Position numbers and translations under genes: made by a program
Shown: one piece after another, positions 27,101 through 40,285 of the stretch
How the letters are laid out: each line of letters starts with the position of its first letter
Numbering within the stretch: the first letter of the stretch is position 1
The notes under the pieces: generated by a model
Database searches by the model: none
Seen by the model: the letters and a program-made list of their open reading frames with translations, nothing else
What the model was told of the DNA's origin: nothing
Assembly (NCBI RefSeq): GCF_964340395.1
Contig: NC_135568.1
Coordinates: 18,061,776-18,125,775, forward strand
Source: Glandiceps talaboti
Lineage: Eukaryota; Hemichordata; Enteropneusta; Spengelidae
DNA: 64,000 nt
Direction: 5' to 3'

Positions 27101-29560
27101 TTTGTATGTATTATCTCACCTGTCCATCATTTGTTTGTTTGTACCTATTATCTCACCTGTCCATCATTTGTTTGTTTGTATCTATTATCTCACCTGTCCA
27201 TCATTTGTTTGTTTGTATCTGTTATCTCACCTGTCCATCATTTGTTTGTTTTTAACTATTATCTCACCTGTCCATCATTTTTTGTATGTATTATCTCACC
27301 TGTCCATCATTTGTTTGTTTGTACCTATTATCTCACCTGTCCATCATTTGTTTGTTTGTATCTATTATCTCACCTGTCCATCATTTGTTTGTTTGTATGT
27401 TATCTCACCTGTCCATCATTTGTTTGTTTTTATCTGTTATCTCACCTGTCCATCATGTTTGTTTGTATCTATTATCTCACCTGTCCATCATTTGTTTGTT
27501 TGTACCTATTATCTCACCTGTCCATTTTTTGTTTGTTTGTATGTTATCTCACCTGTCCATCATTTGTTTGTTTGTACCTATTATCTCACCTGTCCATTAT
27601 TTATTTGTTTGTATCTGTTATCTCACATGTCCATCATTTGTTTGTTTGTATCTATTATCTCACCTGTCCATCATTTGTTTGTTTGTGTCTATCATCTCAC
27701 CTGTTCAGCAGGATACACATGTTCCTCCATAAACTTCTTAACCCTGTTATAGATGTCCTGTCCTTTAGGTGATTTGTTGTAAGGATCTAGTGTTGGAATA
27801 ATGTCTGCTGTTGACTTAATCGCCTGCAAATCTTCCCATAAATTCTTTCCTGATCTGTTATGCAAATTAGTCAGGACATATAATGTTTATAAAAGCAAGA
27901 CAAAACCACAATCAATGTTACAGAAACTGAAATAGTTAGACTGAAAGTATATACCACTTATCAATGTTATTTTTTGGCCAAAGAGCCAGACTTTGTTGTA
28001 CGGCACCACAAGGAATTTCACATTTAGACTGGCAATTACCAAAAATAGGAACGATCAAGCAATCAATCAATCAATCAATCACAATCAATCAAAAGAATTT
28101 CTATAGCACCAAAATCCAACAGATATGGCCCAGATATGAGTTTTCCAGACCTTGGTCATATGGATTCTGGGCCGGCCCTCCTAAAGTCGGGCTCTTCTGA
28201 TGCACAACCTAAGTCTGCAAACCCATATCCTGGCCGTAAAGATTAATATCAATGGTTTTATCATTCACTTTCTACAAATTGACAACTAGAGACTAAATGT
28301 AACATCCATCAGGCAATCTTAGTAGTTTTGGACTTGCACACATGCACACATGCATGCACGCACGCAGGCACACACGCACACATACACACGCACATGCACA
28401 CATGCACGCACGCACATACACACACACACACACCCACACATACACAACCTGAAAGAGATAGACAAACAGACAGACAGACACTGCCATAACTTTAGCACTT
28501 CTGAACCTTTAACTTAGTTTAGTTGTGATAAATAATCAGATCCTTCTTCTTTACAATGAATGTCCACCATATATGAAAACATTACATATTATCATTTCAT
28601 AAGGTTACCTTGTTAGGACATACAGTGCTGTATCTGCAACAGGCTGTACTAGTGCTTCCATTACTTCAGCTCTTTCTTTGACAGCACTAGCTATTCCTGC
28701 CTTAAATCTTGCAAACACTCCCTGATAAATGATATCAAAGTAGAAATACAATCATTTAATAACTTCTTAAAGGTAGTAATCCTTAGAATCCACAAGTACG
28801 TCTTACAAGTTATTCATTCTATGTTGCTATCTAGCTATTTTACAAGTGTTCAATGTAACAGTAACTTGAATTTCTAGTATAAACAATTTTGACCTATACA
28901 TCACATTTTAAATAAGTGATGCATGATTACCACATAAGTATGTCCAAATCGTCACCCCCATGGTTATCTTTCTAGTATACATCATTTGACTGTTGCTAAG
29001 GGCATGGTCATGGTTGCTAGGGCCAATTGTCTCACTCTGTTTAAAACAATATAAAAATATAAAACACATACAGAAACATCCCCACCAAATTTCACCCCAT
29101 TCACCAATGCATGTACTTTTGGAGATATACGCTTTTGACCAAAATTGAAATGTTTAGACCTTATTTGCATATCACTGATTGGATCATCATGCAGTGAATC
29201 ATCTATACACCCACAAAAGTGTCCCCATTAAATTTCAGCTTATCTACTCAGTACTTATTTTTGACCAAAAACAGACACCTTTAGGCCTAATTTGTATATC
29301 CCTGATTGGATTATCAGGTCATGAATAGTTCTTAATCTGTAAACACTTCTAAGAATGTTTTCACCAGATTTTAGACCAATTTGCCTAGTAGTGTTTGAGT
29401 TTAAGCTTTTTTGACAAAAATGACATTTTTTACCAAAATTTGTGATGTGATCATTTGCTTTAAACAATTTCCCAACTAGACACCAGAAGTAACGTCCCTA
29501 CCAAATACAAATTGGTATCTTAAAGGCAGTTTTTGACTGTAATTTCTTTACACACACACA

Positions 29561-29612
<52 letters not shown>

Positions 29613-32600
29613 ACACACACACTCCACATAGACAGACAGACACTCTACCATGCCTATAGCACTACTGTACCTCAGTTGAGTTGCGTAAAATTTGATTCCA
29701 AATTGTTAAAGATAACATGAATTATTTTTATATGATAAATACAGAAACCCACAAAAGCAATGGAAGTAATTATTATGTCATAATAAAACTGAACTCCATA
29801 TGATTCACACCATCTCACCTAGTCTGCATTAAGACGTGGATTATATTTTTTTCATATTCCTAATAATTTATTAAATAAAACCTCCTTAAATATTTGTTGA
29901 TTTATTGGATTACTAATTGTGTGCAATACATAACCTATAACATAATTTTATCTGATATTATCCAATAAAAACTACCTCAATTAAATTTTTATCACATGCT
30001 TTCCTATGATAATTGTTTATTTTTTTCATTTCTTGTGTAGCATACATCAAAGCAGAAACACTGTGAAGACAACAAAACAGTCAAAATTTGTACAGTACCT
30101 GTATGGTTCATGAACTGTACACTGTCTTACCTACAATCTGTATGGTTCACCTACATGTACTGCACGCCATCTGACCTACAGTGTATCTATATATATGTAC
30201 TTTACACTGTCTCACCTATACAGCTTGACAACTGGTATCTGTTAAAAAATCTTAATCATATTATTAGGACAATATAATAACATAAACAATGAATTGTTGG
30301 GACTCTTACCTGTGCAATACCAGCTAATTTAAATAGGTTGAGAGCCATGTAGATATCCCAGTTTGGTATCGGTGAACTGATACCAATATTTTCACAGTAC
30401 CATCTCACATAATCTTCTTCTGATGGGAAGCCATCTGGAACTGAAATCATTTGAGTAAAACTAATCAGATTTTCCCTTCAAAAGAAATGTTATCCATTCA
30501 CACCCCATTATCCCCAATAATATTGAACCAATCCATTTAGCATCAACCCCCTCCAATATTGGACCAATCCTTTTAGAATCATCCTACTAATATTGCTATA
30601 TTTGCAACATAAGTGATCATTTTACTGTTGCTATGGATGTGGTCTTGTTGCTAGGCACATTTACATACATTTTTGAATGTTTATTCACTTGTCTATTAAT
30701 CCCTGTTGTTATCTTTGCAATATATCATTAATTGATTATTTGGCTGTTGTCATGGGTGTGGTCTTGTATTTGCATACACTTTTTGAATGTTTGTTTACTT
30801 GTCTAAGAATCCTTGTTATCTTTGTGAAATACACCATTGTTTGGCTGTTGCTGTGGGTGTGGTCATGGTTGCTAGGGATATTTGCATACATTTTTTTAAT
30901 GTTTACTCGCTTGCATACCAGATGATGTTGTTATTTAACCAAAATATACTGCCATTTGGTTGTTGCTAAGGGTGTGATCATGGTTGCTAGGGTAATTGTG
31001 TCAAAATATTTGAAGAAATTCTGCAGAATAACACTTCTAGAAACATCTCACCAAGTTACAGTCTCATTGACCAAGCACTTTTTAAGACGTAAGTTTCTGA
31101 CCAAAATTCACATTTTTACACCTAATTTGCATATCACTGATGAGATCATTATAAGCTTAATATTTCCTCATCTATACACCTCTAGATGCATCCCCATTCA
31201 ATTTCAGCCCAATCTGCTCAGTAGTTTTGGAATTAAAGATACCGAAATGACTCATGTTTTAGCACTAATTTGCATATTATTGATGGAATCATCGTGTCAT
31301 CGGGCAATATGTACATATATACTTATCAGTTCAGTTGTGCTAATAAAACTTATATATATATATATTGCACTGTGCCTTGAGACAGAGAATTCCATGCTTC
31401 AAGAAATTGCATTTTTGACCCAAAATGCACACTTTGGTGCAATTATTTTGATTTGAACAATTTCACAACTACATATAGACACCAAAAGGAACGTCTCTAC
31501 TAACATAAAAACAATCAGCCCAGCAGTTTTCAAGTTTAAGTCATGCACACACTCACAGACAGACAGACAGACACCACACCATGACTACTGAGCACCACTG
31601 AACACTTTATTGGTTCAGTTGTGCTAAAACTTATTATCATAATGAAGATATTTTACAAGGCTAAACTTGCCTTCACCATTTTCAAAGCATTTATGATTTC
31701 TGTTGTTTAACTTTGATCAACAATATTTACTGGCCTACATGGAATACTTTTCACTCAGGGATAGGATGATGTGATGTCACAATTTCTCAAAATCAACACT
31801 AGTCGGTGTGATATTTAAGGGCAAAATGGCAACATTCATGAACTTGTTATATCGGAAGCTATAAAATGGCATAAATTACATGTCATACATTTATTTTATC
31901 AATGTCATTTGACATGGACTTGCTCTTTAAGGGAATGTTTAAAACCTGTAGTAATATAGCCATTCAGGCTTACTATAACTTACATTCTCCAGTTTCATGA
32001 TCAGTGGAAAACACCATTGGTTTGTAGAACATTATACAACTGTACGAAAAGTCAGCAATTGGGTGACCAAGGGTGGATAGTTCCCAGTCCAATACTGCTA
32101 TAACCACTGGCTACAAAAATACCAATTAATTGAGTGTCAGTACCCTAAGGAGCTGTTCAACTACTGAATACAGTACATGTAATGAACATGTTAGTCATGT
32201 AACAATAGGAGACAGAATCAGCAGAGTTTTAACAAAATTTTACTATAGGGGCCAGATCTGAAAAGTAATAAGGCAAACAAGCTGTGGTGCTAAACAAAGT
32301 AACAATAGCAAATCACAGCTCTGAATTGTTCTAAAAAGATTAAGAACACTATAGATAATACTCAGGATAGCCTGGTTAGATTACTCTCCTTCCAAAAAGT
32401 TAGCTAGTCAATAAATGATATGTCACAGTCTATGTTAGCTTGCCAATAGCAGACTTGTCACAGTCTATGTTAGCTTGCCAATAGCTGACTTGCCACTGTC
32501 TGTGTTAGCTTAGTCAATAGCTGACTTGCCACAGTCTGTGTAAGCTTAGCCAATAGCTGACTTGCCAGAGTCTATGTTAGCTTGCCAATAGCTGACTTGC

Positions 32601-35600
32601 CAGAGTCTGTGTTAGCCAGCCAATAGCTGACTTGCCACAGTCTATGTTAGCTTGCCAATAGCTGACTTGCCACTGTCTGTGTAAGTTTAGCCAATAGCTG
32701 ACCTGCCACAGTCTGTGTTTGCTTAGCCAATAGCTGACTTGCCACAGTCTATGTAAGCTTAGCCAATAGCTGACCTGCCACAGTCTATGTTAGCCAGCCA
32801 ATATCTGAATTGCCACTGTCTGTGTAAGCTTAGCCAATAGCTGACTTGCCACTGTCTGTGTTAGCTAGCCAATAGCTGACTTGCCACAGTCTATGTTAGC
32901 CAGCCAATATCTGAATTGCCACTGTCTGTGTAAGCTTAGCCAATAGCTGAATTGCCACGTACTGTCTGTGTTAGCTAGCCAATAGCTGATTTGCCACTGT
33001 CTATGTAAGCTTAGCCTATAACTGACTTGTCACTGTCTGTGTTAGCCAGCCAATAGCTGATTTGCCACTGTCTATGTTAGCTTGCCAATAGCTGATTTGC
33101 CACTGTCTATGTTAGCTTGCCAATAGCTGACTTGCCATGGTCTGTGTTAGCTAGCCAATAGCTGACATGTCACTGTCTATGTAAGCTTAGCCTATAACTG
33201 ACTTGTCACTGTCTGTGTTAGCCAGCCAATAGCTGATTTGCCACAGTCTATGTTAGCTAGCCAATAGCTGATTTGCCACTGTCTATGTTAGCTTGCCAAT
33301 AGCTGACTTGCCATGGTCTGTGTTAGCTAGCCAATAGCTGACATGCCACTGTCTGTGTTAGCTTAGCCAATAGCTGATTTGCCACTGTCTGTGTAAGCTT
33401 AGCCAATAGCTGACTTGCCACTGTCTGTGTTAGCTAGCCAATAGCTGATTTGCCACTGTCTGTGTAAGCTTAGCCAATAGCTGACTTGCCACTGTCTGTG
33501 TTAGCTTAGCCAATAGCTGATTTGCCACTGTCTGTGTAAGCTTAGCCAATTGCCGACCTGCCACAGTCTATGTTAGCTAGCCAATAGCTGATTTGCCACT
33601 GTCTGTGTTAGCTAGACAATGGCAGACTTGCCACAGTCTATGTTAGCTAGACAATAGCAGACTTGCCACAGTCTATGTTAGCTAGACAATAGCAGACTTG
33701 CCACAGTCTATGTTAGCTAGCCAATAGCTGACTTGCCACTAGCCAATACCTGTCTTGCTACTAGCCAATAGCTGACTTGCTACTGTCAGTGGTAGCTAGC
33801 CAATCTGGGTTTCCTCTGGCTTTTGAAAACTGGTAATAAATTTACTAATTGGGTTCAATTTTTTTTAGTAAATGTCAAAAATTGCTAGTAAAGTATAACC
33901 ACACGTCAAGCTTCTTTGAATTGTAGCCAGGCCTTATGAAATGAAATGTGTCATACATTCATTTGGTCTGTTTATCAACAGATAGTATTCATACTTTATT
34001 TGATAAAAGGGGAAGGGAACTAGTAATAAAGTGGTAGGGGACTCTGAACATCATCAACATTATATCAAGTGTATGTGTATGATACATTGTTTACCGGATA
34101 ACTAACTATGGGGGTTGTTAGACTCAAGTTCTTAGTTGCTGACATATCTTTCAAAACAAGGGGCAATTCATCATGAACAAACATGATTGTTCCAATAATA
34201 GAGTACAATATTAAACAGAGATATTCTCAAAAATCGGACACCAATCACACTATATTCAATGGTTGATAATATAACATTCAGTCCAAGAGACAATTACATA
34301 GCATTGGGACTTACAAAACACGACCAGGGAAAACAAATCAATCTACCAGCAAACATGGGAATGATGTTTTAATAAACATAAACGGTGACTTATGAAGAAA
34401 CCCAAAATTGTTGGTATCGAAATGCCTTACAAGAAGGGTCAACAATTATCAACCCAGGGCATATCGCCGACTGCTTCTCTACAAAATCTAACTTTGACAA
34501 ACAGTCATGTAATTGGCTTTAACATCACACAAAATAATCAAGTTTGAACCAGCCTTGGAAGATACATCTGCAACTAAAAACTTGATTTAACAACCCTTAG
34601 TTGTTTTTTTCTGAGAAAAGAATAGTCCTGCTTGCATACGGAGCAAGTTGTCCCTTCCTTCTCTCGGTGTTGAGCGATACACATGCACTGTCTGCAAGCA
34701 GGACTAGTACAATGTAGTAAACAAAATACCATACACTTGATATAATGTTGACGATGTTCAGAGTCCCCTTCCCCTATTTTACTTTCTTCCGGTCCATTAT
34801 TCTTTCTTCTGTGACAGTTTCTTGTGTAACATATTTATTTCTTGTCGTAGCTGACTCTCCTATCTTCTTTTACTTTGAAAACAATGCAAGAGCGTAGCCA
34901 CCACCATGGATTCAGGCTAAGACCACATGAGTTTATCGTAACGCATTCTTTTGTCTTGAATACTACTATTGGACAAAAACCGATAACTTGTATATTACTG
35001 ACCAATCATGAAACGTGACACAATTTTAAAGCTTAAGTGAGCTAAAAACATTTTGCAGTTACATAGGCATGTTTAGCTTCCCAAGCACTGTAGAACTGCC
35101 TAATATTCATGTAATTCTATTGTAAACTTTACGACTGACTCACTAAAAATAATCGTAAATGTCCAAAAAAAATTGTAATTTACGCCAGTGGAAACACAGC
35201 CAATAGTTGACTTGCCACTAGCCAATAGCTGACTTGCTACGAGCTAATAGCTGACTTGCCACTGTCTGTGATAGCTAGCCAATAGCTGACTTGCTACGAG
35301 CTAATAGCTGACTTGCCACTTGCCAATTAATAGCTGACTTACCACGGTCAATGTTAGCTACCCAATAGCCGACTTGCCACAGTCTATGTTAGCTAGCCAA
35401 TAGCTGACTTGCCATGGTCTATGTTAGCTAGCCAATAGCTGACTTGCCACAGTGTATATTAGCTAGCCAATAGCTGACTTGCCACTAGCCAATAGCTGAT
35501 ATGCCACAGTCTGTGTTAGCTAGCCAATAGCTGACTTGTCATGGCCTGTGTTAGCTAACCAATAGTTGACATGCCACTAGCCAATAGCTGATATGCCACA

Positions 35601-38600
35601 GTCTGTGATAGCTAGCCAATAGCTGACTTGTCATGGCCTGTGTTAGCTAGCCAATAGCTGACTCGCCACTAGCCAATAGCTGACTTGGCACTAGCCAATT
35701 GCTGATTTGCCACTGTCAGTGTTAGCTAGCCAATAGCTGACTTGCCACTAGCCAATAGTTGACTCGCCACTAGCCAATAGCTGACTTGCTACTAGCTACT
35801 AGCTGATTTGCCACTAGCCAAATAATAGCTGACTTCCCACAGGCTGTGTTAGCTAGCCAATGGCAGACTTGTCACAGTCTGTGATAGCTAGCTAATAGCA
35901 GACTTGTCATGGTCAGTGATAGCTAACCAATAGCTGATTTGCCACTGTCTGTGTTAGCTAGCCAATAGCTGATTTGCCACTGTCTGTGTTAGCTAGCCAA
36001 TAGTAGACTCGTCACAGTCTGTGAAAGCTAGCCAATAGCTGACTTGCCACTAGCCAATAGTTGACTTGCCACTAGCCAATAGCTGACTTGTCACGTTCTG
36101 TGATAGCTAGCCAATAGCTGACTTGTCACAGTCTGTGTTAGCCAGCCAATAGCTGACTTGCCACAGTCTGTGTTAGCCAGCCAATAGCTGACATGCCACT
36201 GTCTGTGTTAGCTTAGCCAATAGCTGACATGCCACTGTCTGTGTTAGCTTAGCCAATAGCTGACTTGCCACAGTCTGTGTAAGCTTAGCCAATAGCTGAC
36301 TTGTCACTGTCTGTGTTAGCTTAGCCAATAGCTGACTTGTCACTGTCTGTGTTAGCCAGCCAATAGCTGACCTGCCACAGTCTATATTAGCTAGCCAATA
36401 GCTGATTTGCCACTGTCTATGTTAGCTAGCCAATAGCTGATTTGCCACTGTCTATGTTAGCTTGCCAATAGCTGACTTGCCATGGTCTGTGTTAGCTAGC
36501 CAATAGCTGACATGCCACTGTCTGTGTTAGCTTAGCCAATAGCTGATTTGCCACTGTCTGTGTAAGCTTAGCCAATAGCTGACTTGCCACTGTCTGTGTT
36601 AGCCAGCCAATTGCCGACCTGCCACAGTCTATATTAGCTAGCCAATAGCTGATTTGCCACTGTCTGTGTTAGCTAGACAATAGCAGACTTGCCACAGTCT
36701 GTGATAGCTAGCCAATAGCTGATTTGCCACAGTCTATGTTAGCTAGCCAATAGCTGACTTGCCACTAGCCAATAGCTGACTTGCTACTAGCCAATAGCTA
36801 ACTTGCTACTGTCAGTGTTAGCTAGACAATCTGGGTTTCCTCTGCATGGCTTTTGAAAACTGGTAATAAATTTACTAATTGGGTTCAATTTTTTTTAGTA
36901 AATGTCAAAAATTGCTAGTAAAGTATAACCACACGTCAAGCTTCTTTGAATTGTAGCCAGGACTTATGAAATGAAATGTGTCATACATTCATTTGGTCTG
37001 TTTATCAACAGATACCGGTAGTATATTCATACTTTACTTGATAAAAGGGGAAGGGAACTAGTAATAAAGTGGTAGGGGACTCTGAACATCGTCAACATTA
37101 TATCAAGTGTATGTGTATGGTACATTGTTTACAGGATAACTAACTATGGGGGTTGTTAGACTCAAGTTCTTAGTTGCTGACATATCTTTCAAAACAAGGG
37201 GCAATTCATCATGAACAAACACGATTGTTCCAATAATGGAGTACAATATTAAACAGAGATATTCTCAAAAATCGGACACCAATCACACTATATTCAATGG
37301 TTGATAATATAACATTCAGTCCAAGAGACAATTACATAGCATTGGGACTTACAAAAGACGACCAGGGAAAACAAATCAATCTACCAGCAAACATGGGAAT
37401 GATGTTTTAATAAACATAAACGGCGACTTATGAAGAAACCCAAAATTGTTGGTATCGAAATGCCTTACAAGAAGGGTCAACAATTATCAACCCGGAGCAT
37501 ATCGCTGATTGCTTCTCTACAAAATCTAACCCTGGTAACAGGGTCTCTAACTTTGACAAACAGTCATGTAATTGGTTTTAACAATACACAAAATAATCAA
37601 GTTTGAACCAGCCTTGGAAGATTTAACAACCCTTAGTTGTTTTTTTCTGAGAAAAGAATAGTCCTGCTTGCATACGGAGCAAGTTTTCCCTTCCTTCTCT
37701 CGGTGTTGAGCGATACACATGCACTGTCTGCAAGCAGGACTAGTAGTAAACAAAATACCATACACTTGATATAATGTTGACGATGTTCGGAGTCCCCTTC
37801 CCCTATTTTACTTTCTTCCGGTCCGTTATTCTTTCTTCTGTGACAGTTTCTTGTGTAACATATTTATTTCTTGTCGTAGCCGACTCTCCTATCTTCTTTT
37901 ACTTTAAAAACAATGCAAGAGGCCCGGATCGTCACATGATCACGTAGCCACCACCACGGATTCAGGCTAAGAAAACATGAGTTTATCGTAATGCATTATT
38001 TTGTCTTGAATGCTACTATTGGACAAAAAACGATAACTTGTATATTACTGACCAATCATGAAACGTGACACAATTTTAAAGCTTAAGTGAGCTAAAAACA
38101 TTTTGCAGTTACATAGGCATGTTTAGCTTCCCAAGCACTGTATAACTGCCTAGTATACATGTAATACTATTGTAAACTTTACGACTAGCCAATAGCTGAT
38201 TTGCCACGAGCTAATAGCTGACTTGCCACTTACCAATTAATAGCTGACTTGCCACTGTCTGTGTTAGCTAGCCAATAGTAGACTCATCACAGTCTGTGTT
38301 AGCTTGCCACTAGCTGACTTGCCACGGTCCGTATTAGCTAATCAATAGTTGACTTGCCACTAGCCAATAGCTAAATGCAACTGTCTGTGTTAGCTAACCA
38401 ATAGCTGACTTGTCACATTTTGTATTAGCTAGCCAATAGCTGATTTGCCACTGTCTGTGTTAGCTAGCCAATAGCAGACTTGTCACAGTCTGTGTTAGCT
38501 AGCCAATAGCAGACTTGTCACATTCTGTGTTAGCTAGCCAATAGCTGACTTGTCACATTCTGTATTAGCTAGCCAATAGCTGACTTGCCACTGTCTGTGT

Positions 38601-40253
38601 TAGCTAACCAAGAGCTGACTTAAAATTGTAGCTAGAACTGACATACACGTACATATACTGAAACCAAATTCCAACTTATTTACCTTAGTAGGGTGAAAGA
38701 TAACATTGTCCATTTTAAAGTCACCATGGATGATACTAGTTGGTTCTGCTTCTTTTGGGAAAGCTTTGGGGAGCAAGTCCATCAATTTATTCATTGATTC
38801 AATGTCCGATGTTATGGAGGCTCGATACTGCTTACTCCAAGTTGACACCTAATATTTCAAGAAGAATAAAAATACATGTGATAGCAACAAGTCTTCATTG
38901 AATACACCCCCTCCCCCCTTTACATACAACAAATAAATGTACATGTACAAAGTATGGTAACAATATTGAACTTTGACACAATTCAGTATCAATATGTTGG
39001 GAGTGGGGGGGGGGGGGTTATAAGAAATGTCAGGAAAGTACTTGATATGACAACTTTCCTTTTAACATGCGAAGTCTTACTGTATAAGTATGCTTTAGTT
39101 TGAGGATGGGAAAATTTTTTTATTTTTTTTTGTAATTGGAGTTGTAATTGGCAGATCCTTTCTTTTATAGCAACTTTCTGGGAATTTTTATTTATTTGGT
39201 TTTAGTGTGTATTTGTAGATTTTCAGGCAATTTATCTATTACAGCCTTCTGGCTGTTGCCTTTGTGTACCAGCCTTTTGGTTATTGCCGTTGGTTTTAAT
39301 TTTAACTTGATACTTTTGCCTTGGTCTTACCTATATGGCAATAGACATTTTAACTTCATACTTTTGCCTTGGTCTTACCTATATGGCAATCTACAAAACA
39401 AACAGTACTTTTTGTTTTTGAAATTGGTGGACTGTAAAACGTCAAAGTTGGGATTTTTTCGTATCTTAAAGTATGGAAGACATTTCTTAGATATCGATAT
39501 AATATTGTGTGGGTCATACTAAGACTATTTTTCCACCCATCTCCTGTAATATGTACATGCAGTATTGATTCTACCTAAGGCATGCTTTATGAGCTCCCAC
39601 CAATTTGAAAGTTGTGTTAGTATGTAATTGAAAGTTATCATGACCAAAACAGGTGGACGGCTCCCCTTCTAAAATCAATCAGCAGGTCCTTAGGAACATT
39701 CACGCCAAATTTGGTACTTTTATCCGGCAGGTAACACTACTGAGTCAGGTGAGGTAATCTAATATCTATTGTTGTAAGTATGGTGGTACATTGAGCGTGT
39801 TCAGTTTATGATGTGATCAATATAGTCATATGGACATACCTGTCTTTGACAATAATTTCCAACTTTGCCATAGTTTTCCAATCCTAGAGCCTTGTAGTTT
39901 ATTTGATGTAGTTTAGCATGGACATCATTGAGAGCTCTAAACAATGCATTGCGTTCTGCAGGAGTACATTCTGGTAACATTACATCTCTAAAGATACGCC
40001 CCTATCAAAATAGGCCAAAAATATAAATAATGCAATATTAATGATCACACATTATTTTTTTATTACATATATATTATTGATAGATGACATATTCATATTT
40101 CTTATTGTAAGAGACAAAGTATGCATTTCTATCACAAAGCAACAATTCAAAATAAAATGACTTGCATTTTTACCCAAAAGTGTATGATTTTTATGCCAGG
40201 TTTGAGTGGTTGGTTTGTGAAATATGACTGTCCACATGAGACAGACAGACACT

Positions 40254-40285
<32 letters not shown>

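Noticed and set aside
26815-27772. Long plus-strand open frames (up to 248 residues) with CPSFVCL repeats
   Set aside because: Produced by the 37-bp array on the strand opposite to ACAD11; all three frames are open because of the repeat.
27701-27823. Shorter exon 9 starting at TTTGCAG|GCG
   Set aside because: It would break the reading frame from exon 8; the acceptor 31 bases upstream restores frame and family-like sequence.
32080-32500. Similarity between the 35-bp unit (CCAATAGCTG..CCACTG) and the start of exon 6 (CCAATACTG..CCACTG)
   Set aside because: Needs gaps, and the array starts about 280 bp from exon 6. It may be a sixth case but cannot be supported by eye.
37547-37765. Cysteine-containing open frame ([20 protein letters not shown]) as a zinc-finger protein
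   Set aside because: It covers the hairpin region of the truncated element copy and is not preserved as a frame in the other copy.
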